Shown here: piece by piece, positions 1 to 9,660 of the stretch
Layout: each line of letters opens with the position of its first letter
Position numbering within the stretch: the stretch's first letter is position 1
Origin: CAWAHD01 sp963781785
GTDB lineage: Bacteria > Planctomycetota > Planctomycetia > Isosphaerales > Isosphaeraceae
Assembly (NCBI GenBank): GCA_963781785.1
Contig: CAWAHD010000002.1
Coordinates: forward strand, 2,480,001 to 2,544,000
Reading direction: 5' to 3'
Length of the DNA: 64,000 nucleotides
The notes under the pieces: generated by a model
Told to the model about the DNA's origin: nothing
Database searches by the model: none
The model's input: the letters and a program-made list of their open reading frames with translations, nothing else
Made by a program: the position numbers and the translations under genes

Positions 1-2818
1 GAAGCCCAGGTTGTTGAACCGGCCGGAGCGCGTCAGAGGGTAGCGGTATGCCGCGCGCACGTTGAACGCGACGTCGCGCCACGAGCCGCCCCGAATCACG
101 CCGCGGGCGGACGCGGGGGCGCGTTTCTTCGCGTTAAAATGAGCAGCCCAGGCATCTTCACACCACTCAAGAACGTTGCCGAGCGTGTCGAACAAGCCCC
201 AGTCGTTGGGTGCTTTTTTCCCGACCGGGTGCATCTCCCGCGCGCTGTTGTCCCAGTACCAGGCGATCTCGTTCAGGTCCTCGCGATAGCGCGGGGTATC
301 CGTCCCCGCGCGGCAGGCGTACTCCCATTGCGCCTCCGACGGGAGCGTTAATTCCAGCCCCTCGCACGTTTCGTTTAACCGCTTGAGAAACTCCTGACAC
401 TGATTCCAGCTCACGTTTTGAGCGGGACGATCCGATTTCGCTTGAACCCTCGGCAACTCGATGACGAAGCGAGCCCCCTGTCCAGCGCCCCCATCCTCGT
501 AGATCGTGCCGTTGTGCCAGTTGATGATCCGAAGCACCGACGGCAAACCCAGACCCCGCGCTGGACGATCGTCGGAACGGGCGCCCGATTCGAAAATCCT
601 CGCCTTCATGTACTGCGGCACGCCCGGACCATTATCGCTGAAGATGAGGCGAACCCAATCCGAGTCTTCTTTCTTCAGTAGCGTGACCGCCAAGGAGATT
701 CTCACGCCGCCGACACTCCGCGCATTCAGAACCAGCTCGTTCAGCACTTGCACCATCAGCTCGCGGTTCAGATCCATCTCGATGCGGTCTAAATTCGCAT
801 CGTTCCGTACATCGATGGAAAGGTCCAAATTGTTGGCGATCGAATCGTGAATCAATTCCATCAAGTCCACGCGCCGGATCGGCTCTCGGAATTCGCCGGG
901 GTTTTTCGACATCACCGCGTCCCACAGGGCCTGGGTACAGGGCGTGTCAAACATCCAGAAACCCGACGCGATCGTCTCCTCGTGCCGCGGTCCTTCATTG
1001 GGATTGCGTCCGTCTTCGTCCTCTGGCGACCCCATCCAGAACGTGCCCGGTGGAATCCAGCGGAGGCGCTGCTTGACTGTTTGCACGCGCAGGTCGACCC
1101 AGGGCCCGAGATCATCTCTCCCCCAGCCGTCGGCCCACGCCGGTGCGATGCCGCCTTCCCAGAAGTCGTCGAGCGGCTCGATCTTGAGGCGGCTCTGGAA
1201 CGTGCGCAGCAAGACGAGAGGACTGCCGCCCCGGGATGCCGGGCCCACGGTCAGGCGATCGCCGAGCTGGCGAAGCTCGATCCGGCGTTCGGTTTCCGGC
1301 GGCAAGAACAGGGGATCCGCTCCGTCGGGAAGCACGGCATCGGGTTGATCGCGATGAACGATCGACCAGATCCGGTGCAACGCGCGGCTCAACCGATCGC
1401 GACCCTGATTGGCGACTTCCAGGAACCGCTGGGAGATTTCCCCATGCCAGGCTGCCAGTGGACCCAGCTCCGCGAACCCTGTTTTCGATTCGAGCAAAGC
1501 AGCCTGTGCTTCGAACCACGCGCACATCTCGCCGCGCTCGTCCTCCGACACGAGTGCGTCGAATCGGACGTTTCCCATCTCCGCATACCAGAGGCCCTCG
1601 TAGACCTTGTTGTGAGACGCCTCGACGCGCTCGTAGACCGGGCGCCGAAGCTCACGGCTCTGGCTGGGGAGCCCGGTGCGAAAACGATCGGCTTGGAGAC
1701 TGGTCGCGAACCCGGCGGCTTCGCAATGGGGGTCGCCGAATGCTTCGTGCTGCCAGACCCGCGACTCGATGCCTGGTTCGCCGCGACTCGCCGGCAGAAG
1801 CCGGCGGACGAAGCGGATCAGTTGAGGCTCGATCCTCAGCGTGAACGAGAGAAGCGTGAGTATTTGCCGGACCAGGGCATCGGTTCCCTCGTCGCTGAGC
1901 GCGGGAGCGTCGGCGCTGGTTTCCCAGGGCAGGATGGTCCAGTACCGGCTCAATTCTTTGGGGCAGGCCGCGCGACGAAAGGGGACGACTGCCAGCGGCT
2001 GCACCTCCAGATCGCGGAGACGTCGCCCCCGCTCGGCCCACAGAGACACGAGCCCCGAGCTGTTGGCGCGAGAACACCGAGATCGCTGAGCGCCACCACC
2101 GCCGATCCTGGTTGAGGCGGCATGTAGTCGAATGTTTGACGGCCGATCTTCATCGAGTATGGCTCGAGATGACCTTCCGCCAGGAAGACCATTGAGAGCC
2201 CTTCGGGGGGATAAATGTCGCGAATCGCCAGCCAGGCGCGGGTCTGGTCTTCCCAGTACGGGATCAAGCGGCGCGACCGATCCACGAACACCTGGACCGA
2301 TCGCCCCCAGCTCTTGCGTGACGATCTCGGAATCGCGGCGAGCAACCGACCCCGACTCCACGCGTCGACGATCCGGTCGACGTCGATCTCGCGGCTGATC
2401 GCCTGTGTGGGCGAAGCGGCGCGCAATCGGGTGAGCAAGCTCGCGGTCGACGACAGCGGCAAGAAGGTAAGATCGACAGGCTTGCGTTCTGGCTGGATCG
2501 TCGACCGTTCGTCGCTGGCAGGGGCCGCGGCGCCTGCGATTCCTTCGGTTTCGGCCGAAGGCCGGATACGAACCTCGAACTGAGTGGCCTGCCAGAAGGG
2601 AATGTCGCGGGCCACGACGGCGGAAGTCGGCGCGGGGGCGCCGGTCGAGCGTCGTCGATCGCTCCAGCCAGCGGCTTGATCCGCGGCGGTTCGGGCGCGA
2701 CGAGCCGGTAGCCGAGCAGTCCGGCGAGGTACTCCTCAAGCTCAGGGTCTCCCAGGCAGCGGGCACGGATCAGGTCGGCCCGGCCGGTCATGCCGCGTGT
2801 GAAGCCGGTGCCCCTCAT
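1..2818 (-). CDS. SAV_2336-like/FGE protein with a nested GHKL ATPase; partial, two apparent frameshifts
   Basis: Third gene of the CHAT-MoxR operon; its ATG overlaps the MoxR stop (ATGA). The reading frame runs off the left edge. Order from the N-terminus: a short head; a vWA-like SAV_2336-type module (about nt 2460-1950, with GRSVQVFVDRS and VVALSDLGVLA); a helical middle (about 1950-1080); the first half of an FGE/SUMF1 fold (about 1066-886, PPGTFWMGSP); a complete GHKL ATPase (885-433); then the second half of the FGE fold (432-1: NVSWNQCQEF, LPSEAQWEYACRAG, GNVLEW, RGGSWRD). The RGGSW region lacks the paired cysteines of true FGE, so a binding or sensing role is more likely than sulfatase activation. 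Single missing bases are inferred near 2635 (a C run on the coding strand) and near 2045. The domain calls are firm; the function is inferred. Confidence 0.85.
433..885 (-). other. GHKL (HATPase_c) domain inserted inside the FGE fold
   Basis: About 151 codons sit exactly between the FGE segment ending NPGEFR and the one starting DRPAQNVSW, which are adjacent in ordinary FGE proteins (NPS-x-F-x-G-x-DRP-x-x-NVSW). The insert carries the Bergerat-fold motifs: N box NELVLNA (about 723-747), G1 box DNGPGV (about 619-640), F box IFESG and G2 box RGLGLP (about 541-562), and it ends GARFVIELPRV. There is no phosphoacceptor histidine helix. Both junctions are in frame with no shift, so an assembly misjoin is unlikely. 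Confidence 0.85.
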
Positions 2819-3879
2819 GCGCCCGGGCTCTCCTGTTTCCTCAAAACGTAGTGCTTGATCGAATCGAGAAGCTCCGTGGGATCGCCTCCCGACGGGCCCA
2901 GCTCGAGCACCGCCCGAAGAAGGTCGAGGAACTCGGCTTGACCGGGCAGAGGCTTGACGAATCGCTCCCGCGCCTCGGCGCGTTCGTCGGCGATGAGCTT
3001 TGCAGCCTTCTTGAAGAGACCCTCACGACCGTTGCGGGCCTTGGGGAAATGGACCTTGGCGCGCTCGATCAGCAGCTCCATCAGTTTTTCATGGTCGTCG
3101 GGCAGTCCGAGATGGAGCACGAAGCAACGGCGCACGAAGGCGGCGGGAAGCACGCGCTCCTCGTTGGTTGTGACGATCACGAGGGGGAATGGCTCGACAA
3201 TTTCCACAGGTTCCGCTTGGCCCTGCGGCGAAAACTGGCCCGCGCCGAGCGCTTCCAGGAGACCGTTAGGAACGTCTGTGTCTGCCTTGTCGATCTCGTC
3301 GATCAAGACGACCCGCCCGTTTTTGGGGTCAGCGTTGCCGCGCACCACGGGGGTTGCGGTCTCGCTCCGGGTCGCTTGCTTCAGCGCGCTCTCCCAGTTG
3401 AACGCCCACCACAGGGGCCCCGGCCGCACGTAGTCGGCGACGTCGAGCACTTTCCGGAGGCTCTGCCTGGCGACGCGCGACTGTTCGGCCGGGGATTCGC
3501 CGGAGTTCGCCCTGGGCTTCGTCAGCGCGGGCAAAAACGAGGACGCGGTCATCTGGGCGTCGGCCAGCCGCAGCACGGCATCGAAGGTCCAGAGCAGGTC
3601 CCGCGACTCGGTGCGGGAGTCGACCACGCGACTCACGAGCGGCCGCTTGAGGACGTACGCCGCGGCCGCCGCCAGTTGCGTCTTGCCGACGCCGGGCTCG
3701 CCCCTCACCAGCAACGGACGCCGCGAAGCGAGCGCAGCACGGATCGCCTGGGCGCTATCGCGATCGAAAACGTGCCACTGCTCCGCAACCGCTGCGCGGT
3801 CGACGAGCGGGATGGGCCTTTTGAGGAACTCCTCAATTGGAAGGATCGAGAAACCTGGGTTTTCAGTCGTTCGCGCCAT
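2815..3879 (-). CDS. MoxR-family AAA+ ATPase
   Basis: 354 aa. Walker A GEPGVGKT lies at residues 60-67, Walker B VLIDEIDKAD at about 191-200, the sensor-1 region VTTNEERVLPAAF near 235, followed by a paired arginine (VRRC). MoxR proteins are hexameric chaperone-like ATPases that usually remodel or control a vWA-domain partner. Here the partner would be the overlapping downstream SAV_2336/FGE protein. The start overlaps the CHAT gene's 3' end by 17 nt and the stop overlaps the next ATG, so the three genes are probably translationally coupled. The family call is secure; the conflict-system role is inferred from context. Confidence 0.93.
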   Translation of the reverse strand: MARTTENPGFSILPIEEFLKRPIPLVDRAAVAEQWHVFDRDSAQAIRAALASRRPLLVRGEPGVGKTQLAAAAAYVLKRPLVSRVVDSRTESRDLLWTFDAVLRLADAQMTASSFLPALTKPRANSGESPAEQSRVARQSLRKVLDVADYVRPGPLWWAFNWESALKQATRSETATPVVRGNADPKNGRVVLIDEIDKADTDVPNGLLEALGAGQFSPQGQAEPVEIVEPFPLVIVTTNEERVLPAAFVRRCFVLHLGLPDDHEKLMELLIERAKVHFPKARNGREGLFKKAAKLIADERAEARERFVKPLPGQAEFLDLLRAVLELGPSGGDPTELLDSIKHYVLRKQESPGA

Positions 3880-5446
3880 GAGCGGGCCGGTTTGTTGGAC
3901 TTTCGAAGCGCCGTTTCAACATCTGTACGACGACGGTTTGCAATCCCTCATGTTCGCTCTTCTTTGCAAGGACGAGGAACACGAAGCCGGGCAAGCCTCG
4001 GAACTCATTGGGCTTGTCCCGTCTGGTCCTGGCCAGCCCGTCACGGATGAGGGTCAGTGCGTCGGCGTGGACGGGATGGTCCCGAGGATTCTCCGGCATT
4101 TTATGGAATCCATGGAGAGTTCTCCCTCGATTCACGCCGGTGCTATTGTCAATGAGAATTCCTGCAAATCGCTCGACGAGTACATCCAGCGTATGCGCAG
4201 GATTCGAGGACCCCGGCAGCCCTTGACCCTCACACAGGTCGAGAAGGATGCTCTGCGCCAGAGATTCCGCCGTGACCGGCCGGCCGAACGGAGTGCCCCC
4301 ACCCCGAAGTAACGGCGTGCCGTCAAAGTCCTTGACCGGAAACTCGTTGGGCGGCTTCACCTTCATGCTCTTGCCATCGGCGCACGCCATCAATACCTCG
4401 GCGGCCGCGCTGCGATCGACGGGGGAGAAAAACAGCGCCGTTTTTTGGACCTTGATGTCCTTCCAGATACGTGTCGCAAGCTCGGGCGGGATCATGAGGG
4501 GAGTCACCTCATCAATGATTTCAGCAACAATCTTGGCCGCGGCCAGGTCGTTGACTCTCAAGAGCTGGTCGTAGATTTCCGAGAGCGAGCGGATGTTTCT
4601 GAGGCTCCGCTCTTCCATCAGAACCGCCAGGATGGCCGGAATCGGATCGTTGGATTCCGGAAGCTCGGAATCGTCATCAGGGGAACGCAGTTCCTTCTCA
4701 AGGTTTCTGAGTGCTGGGTATTTTGTCACTTCGGGCAGGCCCAGGCGTTTCAGCCGCCTCTCGATGCTGTCGCGGATACGGTTCCGAGCGTCCTCTCCGG
4801 GGTTATCCAACGGCTCGGCCGGGGACGCGGTGACACGTCTACGTTTCTTCATCAAGATCGGCGTGAGGTGCCCGGGAATGCGTTTCAGATTCACGGCGTT
4901 GCGCCCGAACTCGAACGCCTTCTTGAAATCCTTGCCGGCACCGAGAGCGTCGTAGAAGCCGACAGCGAACTTGATCGCTGCCGGGTCGCCGATCGCCTTT
5001 TTCATCCCGATCACAAAATCGATGTGCCGGACGATGGCTTTCGCCTGATCCTCCGAGTAGCAAGCGTTCAGGAGCACGCACTTCACGGAGTCGGCGCACA
5101 ACTTGAAGAGCCCGGCCAAGGCGTCAGCCGAGACGACCTGCATACGCTCAACATCATCCTCGAAGACCAGTCCGCCGGCGTCGACGTCTGCCGCAGGGAT
5201 CAAGTCGCGGCCGGTGCCACTCTGACCGGCCCGCGTTCCGTGCCCGGCGAAGTGAACGATCTCCGGTTCGTTATCGAGCAGCGCCCGTCTCAGGTCGTCG
5301 TCGGTCACGGCCCACTTCACGACCAGCTTGAACTGATCACGCTTTTTCGCGCGTTCGAGCCCTTGCTCGATCTTCCTGACCTCCTCATCGAGGCGAAGAC
5401 GATTCGTCCCCTTGGGGTTTGCTGCCAGGATGAGGATGGTCCGCAC
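3863..5446 (-). CDS. CHAT-domain (caspase-like) protein
   Basis: 527 aa from a GTG at 5446, chosen because AGGAG lies seven bases upstream and the protein then begins with the usual CHAT start (TILILAANPKG). A TTG at 5521 or ATG at 5500 would add 18-25 residues without a good ribosome site. Residues 1-200 are the CHAT protease fold: the histidine motif VHFAGHG (His69) and the cysteine motif LNACYSEDQA (Cys129) form the expected dyad. Residues of about 220-527 are an unrecognised C-terminal region, soluble and without membrane segments, which could be a sensor or autoinhibitory part. First gene of the operon with MoxR and SAV_2336/FGE. CHAT proteases act as effectors in several bacterial immune and cell-death systems; that role here is inferred. 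Confidence 0.88.
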   Translation of the reverse strand: MRTILILAANPKGTNRLRLDEEVRKIEQGLERAKKRDQFKLVVKWAVTDDDLRRALLDNEPEIVHFAGHGTRAGQSGTGRDLIPAADVDAGGLVFEDDVERMQVVSADALAGLFKLCADSVKCVLLNACYSEDQAKAIVRHIDFVIGMKKAIGDPAAIKFAVGFYDALGAGKDFKKAFEFGRNAVNLKRIPGHLTPILMKKRRRVTASPAEPLDNPGEDARNRIRDSIERRLKRLGLPEVTKYPALRNLEKELRSPDDDSELPESNDPIPAILAVLMEERSLRNIRSLSEIYDQLLRVNDLAAAKIVAEIIDEVTPLMIPPELATRIWKDIKVQKTALFFSPVDRSAAAEVLMACADGKSMKVKPPNEFPVKDFDGTPLLRGGGTPFGRPVTAESLAQSILLDLCEGQGLPGSSNPAHTLDVLVERFAGILIDNSTGVNRGRTLHGFHKMPENPRDHPVHADALTLIRDGLARTRRDKPNEFRGLPGFVFLVLAKKSEHEGLQTVVVQMLKRRFESPTNRPAHGAND

Positions 5447-5665
5447 CGGATGTCTCCTGCGACCACTTCGCCGCGACTTGGCGACGCCGTTCACGAACAT
5501 CGTAACCGGATGGTTCTTCAAACAATAGAATCATGCCGATCCTGGGAGCGAAAGATCGCGAGTCGAGATAAACTGGTGTCGGTTCTCTTTTCGCAAAACA
5601 CGAACCGATCCCAATGCCCGTTCATGCGTGCTCGCAAACAACGAACAGGGAAGGAGCGTTCGAGA

Positions 5666-7066
5666 ATGAGACCGGCTGCACAGATCTGGCGGGCAATCGC
5701 CGGCCTGTCGATCGTGATCGGGCTAGCGCCCGGGTCTGCGCCTGCGGCCGATGCGCGGAAGCCCAACATCCTGATCATCCTTTCCGACGACCACGGCTAC
5801 GCCGACGTCGGTTTCCACGGGTGCCGCGATATCCCGACCCCGAACCTCGATTCGCTCGCGCACGGCGGCGTACGGTTTTCCAGCGGCTACGTGTCGGGGC
5901 CATACTGCAGTCCCACTCGAGCCGGCCTCGTGACGGGCCGGTACCAAGAGCGGTTCGGCCACGAGTTCAACCCGGGTGCAGCGGACCCGGAGAGATTCGG
6001 CCTGCCGCTTGCGGAGATCACGATCGCCGATCGCCTCAAATCGGCCGGCTATGCGACCGGAATCGTCGGCAAATGGCATCTGGGCAGCGCCCCCCGGTTT
6101 CACCCGCAGCACCGGGGATTCGACGAATTCTTTGGCTTTTTGGGCGGCGCCCATCCCTATTTCCCGGGCCGGGGCGCACCGATTTACCGTGGGACCGAGG
6201 CCGTCAAGGAACAGAAGTACCTGACCGATGCCTTCGCCCGCGAGGCCGTGTCGTTCGTCGAGCGGCACCAGAAAGAGCCGTTCTTTCTGTACCTTGCATT
6301 CAACTCGGTTCACACGCCGATGCACGCGACCGACGATCGACTCGGGCGGTTTGCGTCCATCAAAGATAAGTCGCGCCGCACCTATGCCGCGATGCTCACC
6401 GCGGAGGACGAGGCGGTCGGCAACGTGCTGGAGAAGCTGCGGTCGACGGGGATCGAGCGAGACACGCTGATCGTCTTCTTGAGCGACAACGGTGGACCCA
6501 CCATGGCGGGCACCACCATCAACGGGTCACGCAACGACCCGCTGCGCGGGTCGAAGCGAACCACGCTGGAGGGGGGGATCCGCGTTCCGTTCGTCGTGAG
6601 CTGGAAGGGCTCGCTCCCTGAAGGGCTCGTGTACGACCAGCCGGTGATCCAGCTCGACGTCCTGCCGACCGTCCTGGCCGCGGCCGGGGTCAAGGTTGAA
6701 TCGCAATGGAAGCTCGATGGCGTCAACCTTCTACCGTATCTGAAGGGTGAAGCATCGGGGCCGCCGCACGACGCGCTTTACTGGCGGCTGGGCCAGCAGA
6801 CGGCCGTTCGTCGAGGAGACTGGAAGCTGGTACGCTACGACCGGACCGCCGACCTGGCGGGTGCCGTGTCAAACGCCCAGACCGAGGCGCAGGTGACAGG
6901 GCCGCGGCTGTACAACCTGGCTCGCGACCCGAGCGAGAAGGAAGATCAGGCCGCCGCGCATCCGGAGAAGGCCGAGGAGTTGCAGGGGCTGTGGAATTCG
7001 TGGGCCGCCGAACTCAAAGATCCGCGGTGGCGGCCCGGCCGGCGGGTTGCCGGCGGTTCTCAGTAA
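5666..7066 (+). CDS. Secreted sulfatase
   Basis: 466 aa. An N-terminal signal segment (about residues 8-28) is followed by the alkaline-phosphatase-superfamily start NILIILSDDHGY with metal-binding Asp41 and Asp42, and the sulfatase signature CSPTR at residues 81-85. Cys81 is the residue that must be oxidised to formylglycine by a genuine FGE. GKWHLG and SDNGG are also present. Start chosen at ATG 5666, with GGAAGGAGCG just upstream; the open frame further 5' is only the antisense of the CHAT gene. Planctomycetes use such enzymes on sulfated polysaccharides; the substrate here is unknown. The esterase gene follows 84 nt later and is probably co-transcribed. Confidence 0.93.
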   Translation: MRPAAQIWRAIAGLSIVIGLAPGSAPAADARKPNILIILSDDHGYADVGFHGCRDIPTPNLDSLAHGGVRFSSGYVSGPYCSPTRAGLVTGRYQERFGHEFNPGAADPERFGLPLAEITIADRLKSAGYATGIVGKWHLGSAPRFHPQHRGFDEFFGFLGGAHPYFPGRGAPIYRGTEAVKEQKYLTDAFAREAVSFVERHQKEPFFLYLAFNSVHTPMHATDDRLGRFASIKDKSRRTYAAMLTAEDEAVGNVLEKLRSTGIERDTLIVFLSDNGGPTMAGTTINGSRNDPLRGSKRTTLEGGIRVPFVVSWKGSLPEGLVYDQPVIQLDVLPTVLAAAGVKVESQWKLDGVNLLPYLKGEASGPPHDALYWRLGQQTAVRRGDWKLVRYDRTADLAGAVSNAQTEAQVTGPRLYNLARDPSEKEDQAAAHPEKAEELQGLWNSWAAELKDPRWRPGRRVAGGSQ

Positions 7067-7150
7067 CACGTTCTTCTTGGTGGATTCAAGAAGGATGTCT
7101 CCGGCGGGCAAGAGCATGAGCCGAACGACGAATGGAAAGAGAACACCGCA

Positions 7151-8230
7151 ATGAGTGTCCGACAAAATGCGTGCCTTGTCTTTGTCAGTCTCCTGGCATG
7201 CGGCCATTCTGCGCATCGCGCGGCGGACGAACCGCCGCCGCTCAAGGTGTTCATTCTCGCGGGACAATCGAACATGGAAGGGCAAGCCGTCGTGGACCTG
7301 GACGGCAAGGACTACAACGACGGCAAGGGTACACTCGCCGCCCTGTTCAAGGATCCGGCCAAGGCCGGGCTCGTCAAGCACCTCAAGACCGAGAAGGGAG
7401 AGTGGTCAGTTCGTGATGACGTCTGGGTCCGGTACCAGCCAGAAGAGGGTCCGCTGCTCGCCGGGCCGCTGGGGCTGGGATTCACCGTGTATGGCGACAA
7501 GCACCACTTCGGTCCCGAATTGCAGTTCGGCCATGTTGTCGGAGATCACTTCTCGAATCAGGTCCTGCTCATCAAGACCGCGTGGGGCGGTAAGAGCCTG
7601 TACAAGGACTTCCGCCCCCCGAGCTCTGGAGGCGCGGTCGGGCCCTATTACACCAAGATGCTGGCCGAGGTTCGCGTGGCGCTCGCGAACCTCAAGACCG
7701 ACTTTCCGGGGTACGGCGACCGGGGATACGAGCTGGCCGGCTTCGTCTGGTATCACGGCTGGAACGACGGAGTCGATCCCGAGCACGCTGTGCCGGAGTA
7801 CGAGCAGAACCTGGTGAACCTCATCCACGACATCCGCAAGGATCTGAAGGCCCCCAAGCTGCCGGTCGTGATCGGTGAACTGACGGGCCCGTGGGTGCAG
7901 GCGCCGGACGAGTGGGCACTGCTCCGCAAAGCCCAGTCCTCGGCCGCCGCCCGCCCGGAGTTCAAGAACAACGTTCTGTTCGTCGCAACGCACGACTTCG
8001 TCCGGCCGGCTGACGAGTCTCCCAACCCCGGGCACGGGCACCACGAGTTCGGGAATGCCGAAACCTATTTGCTTGTCGGCAACGCTCTGGGTGAGGCAAT
8101 GATCAAGCTCTGCGCAAAAACACCGGCGGCCACGGACCACGGCTCGTGGTCGCCGGTCGGCCGACGACGAGAATCAATTTGCCCGTTCACGTGTGAATCG
8201 AGAACCCCTTGCGGTAGTCGCGCCGGATAA
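7151..8230 (+). CDS. SGNH-hydrolase carbohydrate esterase (sialate O-acetylesterase type)
   Basis: 359 aa with a short signal peptide. The GQSN block (FILAGQSNMEG) carries the nucleophilic serine; VWYHGWND gives block III; GHGHHEFGNAETY probably holds the catalytic histidine. This matches the DUF303/SASA family that removes acetyl groups from sugars. The last 30 or so residues look unstructured and overlap the 3' end of the convergent oxidoreductase gene by 44 nt, so the true end may differ if a base is miscalled. It lies downstream of the sulfatase, consistent with polysaccharide desulfation and deacetylation. Confidence 0.85.
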   Translation: MSVRQNACLVFVSLLACGHSAHRAADEPPPLKVFILAGQSNMEGQAVVDLDGKDYNDGKGTLAALFKDPAKAGLVKHLKTEKGEWSVRDDVWVRYQPEEGPLLAGPLGLGFTVYGDKHHFGPELQFGHVVGDHFSNQVLLIKTAWGGKSLYKDFRPPSSGGAVGPYYTKMLAEVRVALANLKTDFPGYGDRGYELAGFVWYHGWNDGVDPEHAVPEYEQNLVNLIHDIRKDLKAPKLPVVIGELTGPWVQAPDEWALLRKAQSSAAARPEFKNNVLFVATHDFVRPADESPNPGHGHHEFGNAETYLLVGNALGEAMIKLCAKTPAATDHGSWSPVGRRRESICPFTCESRTPCGSRAG

Positions 8231-9533
8231 ATTGATCGGCCGATGGGACGTTCTTGGCCTTGAGTCCCACGGGATCCCATTCGATCGTGGTCCCGGTTTT
8301 GAGCGCGACGACGCCGAGGAGGACCGTCTCGGTGAGCCGGCCGGCGTACTCGAAGTTTGACATCGCCTTTTTGGGATCGTGCGACTTGATGGCATTGACC
8401 CACTCGGTGAAGTGACCGGGCGACCGCGGCAAGGTGCGCTTGGGCTTCTGCACATCCTTGAACTTCTCCTTGGGAAGCAGAACGTGCTCGGCGCCGTAGT
8501 CGTTCTTGCTGAAGAACGATCCCTTCTCGCCGATCAAGAGCAGGCCGCTGTCCGGGACTTTTTCGCCGTGCAGGTGTTCCTTGTAGATTTTCTTGTCGGA
8601 GGGGAACTTGTCGCCGCCGTCGAACCAGGTCAAGGTCACCGGTCCGCGGCCGTTGCGTGGTCCGAAGCGGGTGCGGATGATCGACCAGACCGGATAGCTT
8701 TCGTGGTCGACAATCCCCGAGGTGTCGACGATCTCGATCGACTCGGGGTCAAATAGCTCGAGCGCCATGCAGGCGATGTTGATGGTGTGGCAGGCCATGT
8801 CGCCCAGGGCGCCGGTGCCGAAGTCGAGCCAGCCGCGCCAGTTGAACGGCTGATAGTCCGGGTGGTAGGGGCGGTCGGGGGCCGATCCCAGGAACTCGTA
8901 CCAGCGGACGTGGTTGGGCACTCCGGGCGTGCTCTTGGGGCGTCCCATGCCTTGGGGCCAGATCGGGCGATTGGTCCAGACCATGATCTCCTTGATCGCT
9001 CCCAGGGTATCGGATCGGATGAGCTCGACCCCCGAGCGGAACCCGCCCTCGGCGGTTCCCTGATTGCCCATCTGGGTGCAGAGCTTTTTCTCGGCGGCGA
9101 GGGTGCGCATCAGCCGCGCCTCCTCGACCGACCAGGTCAGCGGCTTCTGGCAGAAACAATGTTTGCCCATGCGCATGGCCATCACGCTGGCCGGGGCGTG
9201 GGTATGGTCGGGCGTGCTCACCGTCACCGCGTCGATCTTCTTGCCCATCTCGTCGAGCATCTTGCGATAGTCGAAATATTTCTTCGCCTTGGGGTACTTT
9301 TTCCCCATCTTGTCGAGGACATTGCTGTCGATGTCGCACAGGGCGACGATCTCGCCGTGACGGCCGGCGTCGTTGGTGTCGCTGTCGCCCTTGCCGCCGA
9401 CACCGATGCAGGCGAAGTGGACTTTCTCGTTCGGGCTCTTGGTGGGCGGTGGGGCGGCGGCCGCGGCGGCCCCGAGCAGGAGCGAGCCGGTGCCGGCCAT
9501 TGCGGAGTGCTTGAAGAAGTCACGACGATCCAT
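8187..9533 (-). CDS. Tat-exported Gfo/Idh/MocA-family oxidoreductase
   Basis: 448 aa. The N-terminus MDRRDFFKHSAMAG is a Tat-type leader. The Rossmann nucleotide-binding segment FACIGVGGKG follows, then VALCDID, STPDHTHAP and the conserved active-site EKP-like stretch, here CQKPLTW with Gln replacing Glu. The C-terminal half has the typical DMACHTINIA and the GKxxxF-type segment. These NAD(P)-dependent enzymes act on sugars and cyclitols; many planctomycetes carry dozens of exported copies with unknown substrates. It is convergent with the esterase gene. Confidence 0.9.
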   Translation of the reverse strand: MDRRDFFKHSAMAGTGSLLLGAAAAAAPPPTKSPNEKVHFACIGVGGKGDSDTNDAGRHGEIVALCDIDSNVLDKMGKKYPKAKKYFDYRKMLDEMGKKIDAVTVSTPDHTHAPASVMAMRMGKHCFCQKPLTWSVEEARLMRTLAAEKKLCTQMGNQGTAEGGFRSGVELIRSDTLGAIKEIMVWTNRPIWPQGMGRPKSTPGVPNHVRWYEFLGSAPDRPYHPDYQPFNWRGWLDFGTGALGDMACHTINIACMALELFDPESIEIVDTSGIVDHESYPVWSIIRTRFGPRNGRGPVTLTWFDGGDKFPSDKKIYKEHLHGEKVPDSGLLLIGEKGSFFSKNDYGAEHVLLPKEKFKDVQKPKRTLPRSPGHFTEWVNAIKSHDPKKAMSNFEYAGRLTETVLLGVVALKTGTTIEWDPVGLKAKNVPSADQFIRRDYRKGFSIHT

Positions 9534-9660
9534 GAGGGAGACTCCGGGGGGTTCGAGGGCGAGTCAATCTGCGTGAGCGCGTCACGTCACGGGGTGGGTC
9601 GAGGGCCTGGGTGGGACGCCGGCGAGAACAGCCCGGGATGTCCGAGACTCGCCGGCGATC

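Noticed and set aside
847..2115. 422-codon plus-strand open frame
   Set aside because: Shadow of the SAV_2336/FGE gene; no family features.
4445..5665. 400-residue N-terminal extension of the sulfatase
   Set aside because: Antisense of the CHAT gene; signal peptide and ribosome site fix the start at 5666.
5666..7066. Sulfatase as substrate of the FGE-like protein at 1-2818
   Set aside because: The FGE-like protein lacks the catalytic cysteines and belongs to a different, divergent operon.
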